Shown here: positions 53,721-62,889 of the stretch, one piece after another
Numbering within the stretch: the stretch's first letter is position 1
Layout of the letters: every line of letters starts with the position of its first letter
Source of the DNA: an uncultured Clostridia bacterium
GTDB lineage: Bacteria > Bacillota > Clostridia > TANB77 > CAG-508
Reading direction: 5' to 3'
Assembly (NCBI GenBank): GCA_934122155.1
Contig: CAKOVX010000001.1
Coordinates: 62,001-126,000, forward strand
DNA length: 64,000 bases
Notes under the pieces: generated by a model
What the model was told of the DNA's origin: nothing
What the model saw: the letters and a program-made list of their open reading frames with translations, nothing else
Database searches by the model: none
Translations under genes and position numbers: made by a program

Positions 53721-55078
53721 TATAGATAATCCTTCCATCCATCTGTTGCTTTAAAATGCTTATTATATTTTTTCATATCTTTTACAAGTCCATTTTCGTT
53801 GTAAACATTAAATTTATTGTCTGCAGATATCTTTAATTCTTTTAGTTTATATCCATTTTCTATATACTTTATCTTTTGGGGATCAAATCCCATAATTTGT
53901 GCAATTACATAATCATTATTTAATTGGTTAAATCCTGCCACAACTAATCCAACTTTTTTATCGCTTGGAAGCAATGGTCCTTCTTTTTCTCCTGAAATTA
54001 TCATATCACAAATATTGAATATTTTTCTTTGTGGAATATCTGTTAAAATTCCATTTTTATCTGTATAAATAATTAGTTTATTTAAGTCTAATATAGTTCT
54101 CCATATAGTATCATTTCCATACCATGATCCTTCTCTAAATCTTCCTTTGCCTAGCTTGTTCATGATAAATGATACACATTTTCTGATAAAATTAATAATT
54201 GGATTGTGTTTATATGTATATTTAGATAGCCATGAAAAAATATTTTTTATAAAATCATTTTCTGGGAATTCATCTCCATTTTTGTTTGGCCCCCCTGTTC
54301 TATGATGTGGTAAACACTCTTTGTTACCATTTATTCCAACAAAATTTTTCATACATGCAGTCATTCCTGCTTTTCTATGTGTTTTAGGTTTTGGCATATT
54401 TATTATTACATCTGCATTTAAAACATCTTTTGGTACTATATACTCATGCGTAGTTCCAGTATGATGTGCGTTCATTAATTTTAAATCATAATTTGTAATT
54501 GAATATTCTTTTTCCATATTATCTAGTTCAGAAAATGAACTTTTTTCATTTATTTTTACTGTTACACATTCTACTTCTGCATTTTGATTTTTTCTAAAAT
54601 CCATAAGTTTGATTTTGGGATAAATTTCTTTGTATTTTTCTATACTTTCTTCCAAATTATTGATAAGCTTTATCTCATTAAAATCACAATCTTGAACTGG
54701 TGCATCACCAACTATAATGCTACCAGTACCATTTAGTGCTAATATAGCATAATCAATTACCGGACGTATTAATGAAAAATTTGTAATCATACAGTCTATT
54801 GTTCCTTTTGGATTAATATGACTAACAAAGTTTGGTTTTATTAAAACATTATCATTTTCTTTTATAAAATCTCTAAAAGGATTCCATTTGCTTGTTCCTA
54901 TATTCTCTTTATCTAATTTCATATTTACAAAAAGTTGTCTAATATCATCATATATTCTATTATCACTTTTTATTTTTACAATTATGTTCTTTAATTCGCT
55001 ATATTTTTCACTTGGGGTAAAAATTATATTATGATAATTTTCAACAGTATTTTTTATATAAACATTTTCTTTATTCAT
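53720..55078 (-). CDS. DUF362 family protein
   Basis: About 452 residues from the ATG at 55078, which has an AAGAAAGAAG stretch upstream; in-frame ATGs at 55117 and 55141 have no ribosome site. DUF362 landmarks: NDNVLIKPNFVSH, GSIIVGDAPVQDCDF, ADVIINMPKPKTHRKAGMT and MKNFVGINGNKECLPHHRTG. No ferredoxin cysteines follow, unlike the common DUF362-ferredoxin fusion. Biochemical role unknown; presence inside a polysaccharide operon is notable. Confidence 0.82.
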   Translation of the reverse strand: MNKENVYIKNTVENYHNIIFTPSEKYSELKNIIVKIKSDNRIYDDIRQLFVNMKLDKENIGTSKWNPFRDFIKENDNVLIKPNFVSHINPKGTIDCMITNFSLIRPVIDYAILALNGTGSIIVGDAPVQDCDFNEIKLINNLEESIEKYKEIYPKIKLMDFRKNQNAEVECVTVKINEKSSFSELDNMEKEYSITNYDLKLMNAHHTGTTHEYIVPKDVLNADVIINMPKPKTHRKAGMTACMKNFVGINGNKECLPHHRTGGPNKNGDEFPENDFIKNIFSWLSKYTYKHNPIINFIRKCVSFIMNKLGKGRFREGSWYGNDTIWRTILDLNKLIIYTDKNGILTDIPQRKIFNICDMIISGEKEGPLLPSDKKVGLVVAGFNQLNNDYVIAQIMGFDPQKIKYIENGYKLKELKISADNKFNVYNENGLVKDMKKYNKHFKATDGWKDYL

Positions 55079-55216
55079 CTTTTTATTCTTCTTTCTTAAA
55101 AAATTGTCTGGATTCATCTCTATATATAATTGCAAATCCATGGCAGCTAACAGCTATACTGATAGCAACAACATTACATTTTATAAGAAAAATTTAATTT
55201 AAAATATTTTCTTCTA

Positions 55217-56212
55217 TCATTTTTTTACTTTGTCTAAATCAATATAATTTCCTATCTTTGTATTCCATTCTTCTGGAATAAAGTAATTGGATAAACCACT
55301 TCCATGAAAAAATGTTAATTCTCCAAAATATATTTTTCCATCTATGTTGTACAAATCAACTCTAACATGTGGTATTCCCTTTGATAAATTTTGAGCTATT
55401 TCAACCATTTTACTAAAATTTTTTGGTTTATTAATTTTGGTAGGATAATTGCTTCTTGTTTCTAATACTGGCAACAATTCAAATTTCTCGTCATATACAT
55501 TTCTATAATATTCTTTAGCATGACCTGTTCCTGTTCCTATTACTCCTATGTCTAAAAACATTAATTTAACTTCACCGTTAAAGCACATAAATTTATAGTC
55601 TAATAGTCCTTGTTCTTTTTGTAAAGTTTCTGCGTCAATATTTTTTTTATGTTTAGTTTCTATTTTAGTATTACTATCAGCTACTTCCATAAATTTTTCT
55701 ATTATTATTCTTGGTTTCACATCTTTATATGGCCATTCCCTTCCGTGAAAATAAAAATTGTTTTTTAAACTTTTATTTATGATTTTTCGAGCTGAGTTCA
55801 AATCAAGTTTTTTCTTATCCTTACATATTATGATTCCACCACTATCATGCGTACATTTCATTACAAACTTATCTGGAAGTGTATCAAAATTTATATCTTC
55901 AAATCTTTCAAAAACTCCAAGTGTTGGTATAATATATTCCTTTCCAATAGTATTTTCTATATATTTTTTTACTTCATATTTATCTACTAAATTGGTATAT
56001 TTAGGATTTCTATTATATAGTTTTAACCATTGAAGTTTTTCATTATAATTTTGTGGATTATTCAGGTCCAATTTTTTTCCATATGCAACTCTATACTTTA
56101 ATTTTAAAAAAGCCTTATCTGACAATATATTAAATATTTTCATATCTAAAATATATATCATAGCATCTTTAGGGCTGTTCAATGCCTTTTTTATTTTATT
56201 TACTAATTTCAA
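55217..56212 (-). CDS. TupA-like ATP-grasp protein (copy 1)
   Basis: 331 residues. PF14305 ATPgrasp_TupA family: NPQNYNEKLQWLKLYNRNPKY, LVDKYEVKKYI, FVMKCTHDSGGIIICKDK, WPYKDVKPRIIIEKFM, and DYKFMCFNGEVKLM, ending HGSGLSNYFIPEEWN. TupA-type enzymes are linked to teichuronopeptide or polysaccharide modification by amide bonds to amino acids; here a role in decorating carboxyl groups of uronic acids is a fair inference. Start is TTG with GAGGAG 8 bases upstream, 17 bases inside the flippase gene. It shares about half its residues by eye with copy 2. Confidence 0.87.
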   Translation of the reverse strand: MKLVNKIKKALNSPKDAMIYILDMKIFNILSDKAFLKLKYRVAYGKKLDLNNPQNYNEKLQWLKLYNRNPKYTNLVDKYEVKKYIENTIGKEYIIPTLGVFERFEDINFDTLPDKFVMKCTHDSGGIIICKDKKKLDLNSARKIINKSLKNNFYFHGREWPYKDVKPRIIIEKFMEVADSNTKIETKHKKNIDAETLQKEQGLLDYKFMCFNGEVKLMFLDIGVIGTGTGHAKEYYRNVYDEKFELLPVLETRSNYPTKINKPKNFSKMVEIAQNLSKGIPHVRVDLYNIDGKIYFGELTFFHGSGLSNYFIPEEWNTKIGNYIDLDKVKK

Positions 56213-57716
56213 TATTTTTTCTCCTCTTTATTTTATTTTCAACTATGTCAACAATTTCTTTATTATAAACAAATACATTAATAGCGCATATTACTATTAA
56301 AGATATTATTGCAACTATTATAGCATATATAAAGAAATTCGTATATGTATTATTTAAGTCAAATTTGATTATTCTTGATATTGCGTAAATTAGTACTATT
56401 TCTATTGTGGCAAAGAATATTTTCTTACTTGTCTCAAAAACGTTTCTTTTTATTATGTTCTTTGACAAGTATATTATTATTTCTAGTGTTCTAGTTAACG
56501 TAGAAATCAATGTTCCTATTGCTACACCAACAATTCCCAACCTAAATACTAATATTATAGATATTAAAATATTTAATATAGTTTCTGTCCAAGCAAATTT
56601 TTCAGTTTGCTTAAAATGGCCGGCAGCTAATACTATATTAAGGTATGGTACTCTTATTGCTGAACTAAACTGTGCAAAAATCATTATATACGCAAACGCT
56701 GGTCTAATGTAATTTACATCATTTATTCCTAATGTATATATTCTGATAAATGGGATCTGTAATGCTAATGTACATGCAAACAGAAATGTAGTAGTAGAAA
56801 AATAAAATAACTCATAGAAATTTAGATTTCTATTTAGCATTCTATAATCTTCTTTTGCAAGCGTCTTTCCAAACCATGCGTCAATTCCACTTGATAAAGA
56901 TGTACATAGTTCCTTAATACTATTTATAATTAACATATGTACTGAATATACTGACACTTCTAGAGGCGTTGACAAAAATGTAAGTATTGCAACGTCCACA
57001 GAGTTATGAACAATTGCTGCTATGTGTTGTGAAAATCCTGCCCACTTGTTTTGTAGGACATGTCCAGCCTTTACTTTTCTTAAATTTATCTTATACTTTC
57101 TTTTTACATATATTGTAAGAAAGACTGGAGTAATTAAAAACACCAATGAACTAGCTAATTTTACTGTTTGAATACTAAAGTTATTTAGCACTAATACTAT
57201 AACTATTACTGTATTTAATATTTTACTTATTGTTCTTAGTATAGATACAATATAGTTTTTTTGTATAGCTTGTAAATATATGTTATATGTCATGCCAAAG
57301 AAATACTCAAAAAATGTACTAATTGAAATTATTATTAACAAAGATAATGTAAAACCAATTTCATATTCATGGCTATAAAATTTTGGAAATATTATACACA
57401 ATATAGCTAAATATACTATAAATATTACTGCTATGGTTCTAAAAAAGTTCTCCGCTGTTTTTAGTAATTTCTCAATTTTTTCTTTTTCACAATTTACAAT
57501 TGGTTTGTATAGGGCTGCTTTTACAACTGGTGAAATTCCAGCTTCTAATAATGTAATATATCCTAAAAATTGTGTGATTGAAGTAACTATTCCATTTACA
57601 TTTGATCCATATGTAGATAAAATAAGTCTTGGAACTATAAAACCACATATCACTCCTACAATTTGCTGTATAATTGATGACATTATATTTCTTGTTACGT
57701 CATTATTTTTTTTCAT
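56196..57716 (-). CDS. Polysaccharide flippase (Wzx/MATE-like)
   Basis: 506 residues with about 12-14 membrane segments. Starts ...NIMSSIIQQIVGVICGFIVPRLIL, with the later SGIDAWFGKTLAKED typical of this exporter group. It would flip lipid-linked repeat units across the membrane. 15-base overlap zone with the TupA gene downstream and one base from the second TupA gene upstream. GAAAGGA site. Confidence 0.9.
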   Translation of the reverse strand: MKKNNDVTRNIMSSIIQQIVGVICGFIVPRLILSTYGSNVNGIVTSITQFLGYITLLEAGISPVVKAALYKPIVNCEKEKIEKLLKTAENFFRTIAVIFIVYLAILCIIFPKFYSHEYEIGFTLSLLIIISISTFFEYFFGMTYNIYLQAIQKNYIVSILRTISKILNTVIVIVLVLNNFSIQTVKLASSLVFLITPVFLTIYVKRKYKINLRKVKAGHVLQNKWAGFSQHIAAIVHNSVDVAILTFLSTPLEVSVYSVHMLIINSIKELCTSLSSGIDAWFGKTLAKEDYRMLNRNLNFYELFYFSTTTFLFACTLALQIPFIRIYTLGINDVNYIRPAFAYIMIFAQFSSAIRVPYLNIVLAAGHFKQTEKFAWTETILNILISIILVFRLGIVGVAIGTLISTLTRTLEIIIYLSKNIIKRNVFETSKKIFFATIEIVLIYAISRIIKFDLNNTYTNFFIYAIIVAIISLIVICAINVFVYNKEIVDIVENKIKRRKNIEISK

Positions 57717-57717
57717 T

Positions 57718-58596
57718 TTATTTCCTTTCAGGTAAACTTATCCAACTTCCCAATGTATAGTCCCATATTTCTGGTGAGAATTCTTCTAATCCACTACCTG
57801 GAAAAAATGTAATTTCTCCGAAATAAATCTTCTCATTTGCTTCATAAAAATCTATTCTAGCAAAAGGTATATCCCTTGACAATTTTTCTGCTAGTTCTAT
57901 CATTTTAGCATAATTTTTGGGTTTATCAATTTTTTTACTAGATGATGGGTAATGTCTCTCAAATGGCATCTTATTCCAGTCAATATCAAAAAATGTAACT
58001 TTTAATCCTTCTAAACTTCTTCTTTCCGTACATACAAATGAGCACCTAACTTTTCCATTAAAGCACATGAATTTATAGTCATTTAGATCATCATTTCTAT
58101 GATCATTAATAAGTTCTTCCACTATTATTCTTGGTTTTACATTCTTATATGGCCACTCTCTCCCACAGTAAAAAAAATTAGTTTTCAAGCATTTATTTAT
58201 TTTTTTTCTTGCTTCTATTATGTTTAATTTTTCTTTATCCTTGCAAATTATTACTCCCCCTGAGTCATGTGTACATTTTATTACAAATTGATTTGGTAAC
58301 TTATCAAAATCTATCTCATCAAATGTAGAATACACTCCTATTGTTGGTATTATATATTCATCTCCTATAACATTTTTAACATATTGCTTAACTTCATATT
58401 TATCAACCATTACTGTGTATAGATCATTTCTATTGTATAACTTTAGCCATTGAAGTTTTTCATTAAATGTTTGTGGCTTTTTTAAATTAATTTTTTTTCC
58501 TATTGTATTGTAATATAATATTTTTAAATATATTTTATCTGGTATCCAATTAAGTAAATGTCTCCTAGACATTGCACCCCAAATTTTATTTTTCAA
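57718..58596 (-). CDS. TupA-like ATP-grasp protein (copy 2)
   Basis: 292 residues. Same family as 55217-56212: KPQTFNEKLQWLKLYNRND, MVDKYEVKQYV, QFVIKCTHDSGGVIICKDKE, GREWPYKNVKPRIIVEEL, YKFMCFNGKVRCSFVC, FFPGSGLEEFSPE. Start is TTG overlapping the previous stop as TTGA, with a GGAGG site. Two different copies in one operon suggest two positions or two amino-acid donors in the polymer (inference). Confidence 0.87.
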   Translation of the reverse strand: MKNKIWGAMSRRHLLNWIPDKIYLKILYYNTIGKKINLKKPQTFNEKLQWLKLYNRNDLYTVMVDKYEVKQYVKNVIGDEYIIPTIGVYSTFDEIDFDKLPNQFVIKCTHDSGGVIICKDKEKLNIIEARKKINKCLKTNFFYCGREWPYKNVKPRIIVEELINDHRNDDLNDYKFMCFNGKVRCSFVCTERRSLEGLKVTFFDIDWNKMPFERHYPSSSKKIDKPKNYAKMIELAEKLSRDIPFARIDFYEANEKIYFGEITFFPGSGLEEFSPEIWDYTLGSWISLPERK

Positions 58597-59681
58597 TTTT
58601 TTCCTCCAATAATTTTTTTAAAGTATTCTATATATTGATTATATATTTTTTCAGTTGAATGTGTCGTGTTGATTTTTTTGCTATTTTTAGATATTTGTTT
58701 TCTAAGTTCTGCATTAGATATCAGATTTCTAATTTTTTGAGTTATGCTTTCCACATCATCTACTGGAACCAAATAGCCATTTATTCCGTCTTCAATTAGC
58801 TCTGCTGGTCCCATATCACAATTTGTAGATATACATGGAATTCCTAATGCCATTGCCTCCATTAACGCATTTGGCATTCCTTCAAATCTTGAAGTTAACA
58901 AAAATAGTTGTGACTTAGCTACCTCAAAAATCGCATATTGTGTATTGCCCGGCAAAAAAATTTGATTTTTCATTTTTAGAGTATCAATTAAATTTTCTAG
59001 ATCATTTCTCAGAGTTCCTTCTCCATATATTATCAACTTATACTCTGGATGTTCTCTAAGTATAGGTGCGCATGCTTTTATCATAACGTCATGAGCTTTT
59101 TGATATTCTAGTCTCCCCATTGTTGTTATTAAATTTTCAGACATTATACTTTTTGGGTCCACCTTATCTAGTATTGGATTTCCAATAGCATTATGTATCA
59201 CTATACTCTTGGCCTGCACTTTTTTAGAATAACATTCTTTTGCACGTTCTGTTTGGAATATAAATCCGTCACAATTGCGGCTTGAAATTTTGGATAATAT
59301 TTTTTTTATGCCTTTAACTTTATTAGGATTACATCTTTCCGATGAAACTAGCTTTATTTTTGATTTTCCAAACCATTTGTACATTAATGCATATATATTT
59401 ATATCCCAAAACATCGTAAATACTAGGTCTGGTTTTATTGAATATAAAGTATTAAACATAAAACTCACTCTTTGTTTAATTCCCGCTATCTTTCCACATT
59501 TCTTTTTAACTTTGTTATTTATGAATTTAACTTTTGGATTTAATGTATAGCTAGATTCTCTTTCATCAAAACTAATCAAATATGTTTCTATTCCATTCTC
59601 AGATAAGTATGATGATAAGGTTGTTGCTACTCTTTCTGCTCCTCCCATTGTCAGAGATCCCATTAGAACTACAATCTTCAT
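58593..59681 (-). CDS. Family 4 glycosyltransferase
   Basis: 362 residues, GT-B fold. VLMGSLTMGGAERVATTLS at the N-terminus, TTMGRLEYQKAHDVMIKA, LIIYGEGTLRNDLENLI, and the nucleotide-sugar site TSRFEGMPNALMEAMALGIP with the E(x)7E pair, then CDMGPAELIEDGINGYLVP. It adds one sugar to the lipid-linked repeat unit. AAGGAAGG site. Confidence 0.92.
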   Translation of the reverse strand: MKIVVLMGSLTMGGAERVATTLSSYLSENGIETYLISFDERESSYTLNPKVKFINNKVKKKCGKIAGIKQRVSFMFNTLYSIKPDLVFTMFWDINIYALMYKWFGKSKIKLVSSERCNPNKVKGIKKILSKISSRNCDGFIFQTERAKECYSKKVQAKSIVIHNAIGNPILDKVDPKSIMSENLITTMGRLEYQKAHDVMIKACAPILREHPEYKLIIYGEGTLRNDLENLIDTLKMKNQIFLPGNTQYAIFEVAKSQLFLLTSRFEGMPNALMEAMALGIPCISTNCDMGPAELIEDGINGYLVPVDDVESITQKIRNLISNAELRKQISKNSKKINTTHSTEKIYNQYIEYFKKIIGGKN

Positions 59682-59703
59682 TAAAACATTCCTTCCTTAA
59701 CAC

Positions 59704-60864
59704 TTACATAAATAATATATTATAGTATGGCATCAAGCAATATCCATCCCACATTCTCCATATTCTAAATGCAAGCCATAGTAAGCATACTGTTACTGCA
59801 GTCACATCATAAATTATAGTATATTTTTTAGGTATTTTTTTTCTATAAAACATATATATATCTGCGTATAATATATATCTTAATAACTCAAAAAATAGTA
59901 ACATTCTTCCAGCACCATTTATTATAAGAAATACCGGTAATACAATAACTTGAAAAATATAAGTTTTATATAATATTTCATGATTATGTTTTTTAATATC
60001 TTCAACTAAATTATCATTTAGCATTAGCATTACATAAAAAATAATTATAGGTATATATCCATATAATGATATTTCAGTACTATTTATATATCTACTAAAT
60101 CCAGTATGATTTAGCATTAACTGAACTATTGGTATCATAACCATGCTTAATAAAAATATTGAACCACTAAATATTAATAGCTTTTTCTTGCTATTAATAA
60201 TCTTGGATATAATTTTGTCAAAAATACCATAAATAATTAGTATTATTGCAATATAATGATTTAAAAAAGCTATAATACAAAATAGTAAATATTTTATATA
60301 TTTTTTCTGACTCAGAAAATAGAGAGCAATATATCCTATAAAAGTTGCATATATATTTCGAATTATATTTAAACTTCTCAAAATTGGTATGAATGAAAGT
60401 ATTATCATTAAGCATTCTCTTTCATCATTTATAAACTTATCTACTATAAATATATATGCTATTATCATAAACGAATAAATAAAAAACTCAAATATTGTAA
60501 AGTTGCCTCCAAAAAACTTTACTAAACACATAAAATTGTAAAATAAATATTCATATCCACTCAAACTTATAATATCTTTTATGTCAAACTTTATATATGT
60601 AAATCCGTCGAAAAATCCCATATAATTATAGGTATCTGCTCCACCGACTTCATTTCCGATGTATCTAAATACTAAAAAGATTATAAGTATACTGTAAATT
60701 ATAGTATAATATATGTACTTTGTCTCTATATTTAATTTATAAATTTTAAAAGTTTTATGTTTATTTTTGCTTCTAATCGCTAATGCAAATAAAATAGATA
60801 TCAAACTTGCAAGTAAAAGGTATATCATTAGAGTATTTGTACTCCACTGTTTCGCTATTTCCAT
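59704..60864 (-). CDS. EpsG-like membrane protein, probable polysaccharide polymerase
   Basis: 386 residues with about ten membrane helices. EpsG-family pattern: RYIGNEVGGADTYNYMGFF in an early extracytoplasmic loop, ERECLMIILSFIPILRSLNIIRNIYATFIGYIALYFLS (in part), and FLNHYIAI. Such proteins act as Wzy-type polymerases for repeat units. It sits between two glycosyltransferases, consistent with that role. Confidence 0.85.
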   Translation of the reverse strand: MEIAKQWSTNTLMIYLLLASLISILFALAIRSKNKHKTFKIYKLNIETKYIYYTIIYSILIIFLVFRYIGNEVGGADTYNYMGFFDGFTYIKFDIKDIISLSGYEYLFYNFMCLVKFFGGNFTIFEFFIYSFMIIAYIFIVDKFINDERECLMIILSFIPILRSLNIIRNIYATFIGYIALYFLSQKKYIKYLLFCIIAFLNHYIAIILIIYGIFDKIISKIINSKKKLLIFSGSIFLLSMVMIPIVQLMLNHTGFSRYINSTEISLYGYIPIIIFYVMLMLNDNLVEDIKKHNHEILYKTYIFQVIVLPVFLIINGAGRMLLFFELLRYILYADIYMFYRKKIPKKYTIIYDVTAVTVCLLWLAFRIWRMWDGYCLMPYYNILFM

Positions 60865-60878
60865 TTTTTCTCCTATCC

Positions 60879-61970
60879 TTAAAACATAACATTGACAAAG
60901 TTATCCACAACATTCTGTATAAGATATCCTTTATTCTTAAATTCGTTATATGTATTATTTCTTTTTTTTGAATATAATTTTTTAACTGTATTTGCCCATT
61001 TATTCGCACTGTCACTTAATGACATATATTTTACTAGACCAGTTATATTAGCCTCTTTAGTAATTGTATCTGATATAACCGAATTAAGCCCTGATGCTTG
61101 AGACTCAATAATTACATTAGGCATTCCTTCATAGAATGAAGGAAACACAATAATATCAAATGCAGAAAAAAATTCATTTGCTTTGTCTGACATTCCATAA
61201 AATATAATATTATTTTCTATTTTTAATTTTTGGGCATATCTCTTAATTTCTTCCTCTAGTGGTCCTGTACCAATTGTTAATAAAACATATTTATTAGAAG
61301 TAGAAATTAATTCTTTCATTATATCTAATAAAAATTTATGATTTTTTTGATTACTATATCTTCCAATATGCCCTACAACTATTTTATCTTGAATATTAAG
61401 TTTCTCTCTGATTTTTTTTCTGTTTTCATTATTAAAGGCATATTTTTCAAATTCTAATCCATTTCTTATGTATATTACTTTGCCTTTCTTTGTAGCTCTT
61501 TTTCCAAACATATATATACCAGCTTCAGTTGATGGTGCTATTTTAATATTTACTATCCAATTTGAAATTGGTCTAAATATATAATGTAATGCTTGGTTTA
61601 GCTTACTTCCACAACTATTTGTATTGCTAGATCTTAACGCAAGTTTTTTAGCTCCTCCAATTCGAGCAGCCAAAAGTTCTAAACTAGAAATGGAACTTTG
61701 AGATATTCTAAGAACATTTTGATAGTTATTTTTTCTTACAATTTCTTTTATCGATATAAAATTTTTTAAAATTCCTTTTGTTTTAGGTACAACATGAAAA
61801 ATTCTTCCTCCCATAGACAAAATTTCATCATCATAAAAGCATTTTTCTGTTTTAGCTACTGCAAAATCCATTTGATATTTAGTTTTATCTAATCGCCTAT
61901 ATATTTTCATCAAAAAAGTTTCTGCTCCTCCAGCTTCCATTCCGCCTACAATACATAAAAGCCTTTTCAT
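60879..61970 (-). CDS. Family 4 (GT-B) glycosyltransferase
   Basis: 363 residues. LCIVGGMEAGGAETFLMKIYRRL at the N-terminus (in part), GHIGRYSNQKNHKFLLDIM, LLTIGTGPLEEEIK, and VFPSFYEGMPNVIIESQASGL with the E(x)7E pair. GT-B transferase of the EpsF/CapM kind. GGTGAAG site 5 bases before the ATG and tight spacing to its neighbours. Confidence 0.92.
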   Translation of the reverse strand: MKRLLCIVGGMEAGGAETFLMKIYRRLDKTKYQMDFAVAKTEKCFYDDEILSMGGRIFHVVPKTKGILKNFISIKEIVRKNNYQNVLRISQSSISSLELLAARIGGAKKLALRSSNTNSCGSKLNQALHYIFRPISNWIVNIKIAPSTEAGIYMFGKRATKKGKVIYIRNGLEFEKYAFNNENRKKIREKLNIQDKIVVGHIGRYSNQKNHKFLLDIMKELISTSNKYVLLTIGTGPLEEEIKRYAQKLKIENNIIFYGMSDKANEFFSAFDIIVFPSFYEGMPNVIIESQASGLNSVISDTITKEANITGLVKYMSLSDSANKWANTVKKLYSKKRNNTYNEFKNKGYLIQNVVDNFVNVMF

Positions 61971-61977
61971 ACTTCAC

Positions 61978-62875
61978 CTACTCTCTTATCTTCTGATATG
62001 CTTTTTTTATAAAAGCTCTCGTTTTGAAAAAAATATTTTTTTCACACTTTTCCCATTTTTCAGCATATTTTTTGAATACATCTATTTCCGTCAAGTCATA
62101 TAACGCCATTAATAATTGTATATGAAGTTCATGATAAAACGGACTAGCAATTATTTTTTCGCTATCATACTTACTCCAATAGTTAAGATCAAACTTTGAA
62201 ATATATTCTTCTAATGTTTTTATTGTTCTATTTAAAAATTCTTTTGTTTCAATATCGTCATGTTTTATTATGCAATAGTCATATAAGCCAAATATTGAAA
62301 AAATCCATCCATTTAAAACAGTTGGCAATGTTGGATATTCTTTCAAAAATATCTTATCACCTTCATAGTAGGTTACTCCACCTGTTTCTATGTCTTTTTT
62401 CATGAAATTCATTGCTTTTTCGGCAGATTCAAGATATACTCTTTTTTCAAGTTTTACATATGCTCTCAATAGCAATGAAATTCCCTCTCCTTGCGCCATT
62501 GATGAATATTGGTTTTCATAGTCAAATGACTTCCAACCTCCGGTTTTCGTCTTGATTGTTAACTGCCCAGTTAGCAGCTTTTTCTAAACAATCTATGTAT
62601 TTTTCATCATCGCTTGATAAATACAAATCATATGCCGCTAGTCCATATTGAAAAACACCTATGGAAAAGTAATATTTTGTGCCATCTTCCTTTGTGTACA
62701 TTGGTAGTTCTCCAAATTTCTCTGTGCTCTTAGTAATTTTCTCTGTTAAATCATTGTAGTATCCCGCAATTCTGTATTTTGAGTAATTCTTTCCTATTTT
62801 TTGTTTTACATGCAATATACTTTTTCCAGTAATCATCAAATACCACTTTTTTAAGTTATACCTATTTAAAGCCAT
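61978..62875 (-). CDS. D-glucuronyl C5-epimerase-like protein, read through a +1 shift at CGG
   Basis: PF06662-type alpha/alpha-barrel protein; members convert glucuronic to iduronic acid within a polymer. Zero frame ends after NNQDENRRLEVI at codon 117. Skipping the C at 62542 reads NNQDENGGWKSFDYENQYSS and joins the second open frame (MAQGEGISLLLRAY...), giving one protein of 298 residues. Landmarks: GELPMYTKEDGTKYYFSIGVFQYGLAAYDLYL (in part), ENGGW, SMAQGEGISLL, PTVLNGWIFSIFGLYD and SPFYHELHIQLL. No signal peptide seen; if it acts on the polymer it would do so on lipid-linked precursor in the cytosol. GAAAGGA site. Confidence 0.82.
62539..62542 (-). other. CGGA recoding site 5 (C5-epimerase-like protein)
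   Basis: Zero frame GAA AAC CGG AGG TTG. Skipping the C at 62542 reads GAA AAC GGA GGT TGG, the Glu-Asn-Gly-Gly-Trp expected in the family, and joins two halves that are otherwise separate frames. Confidence 0.8.
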
Positions 62876-62889
62876 GCTATTTTTCCTTT

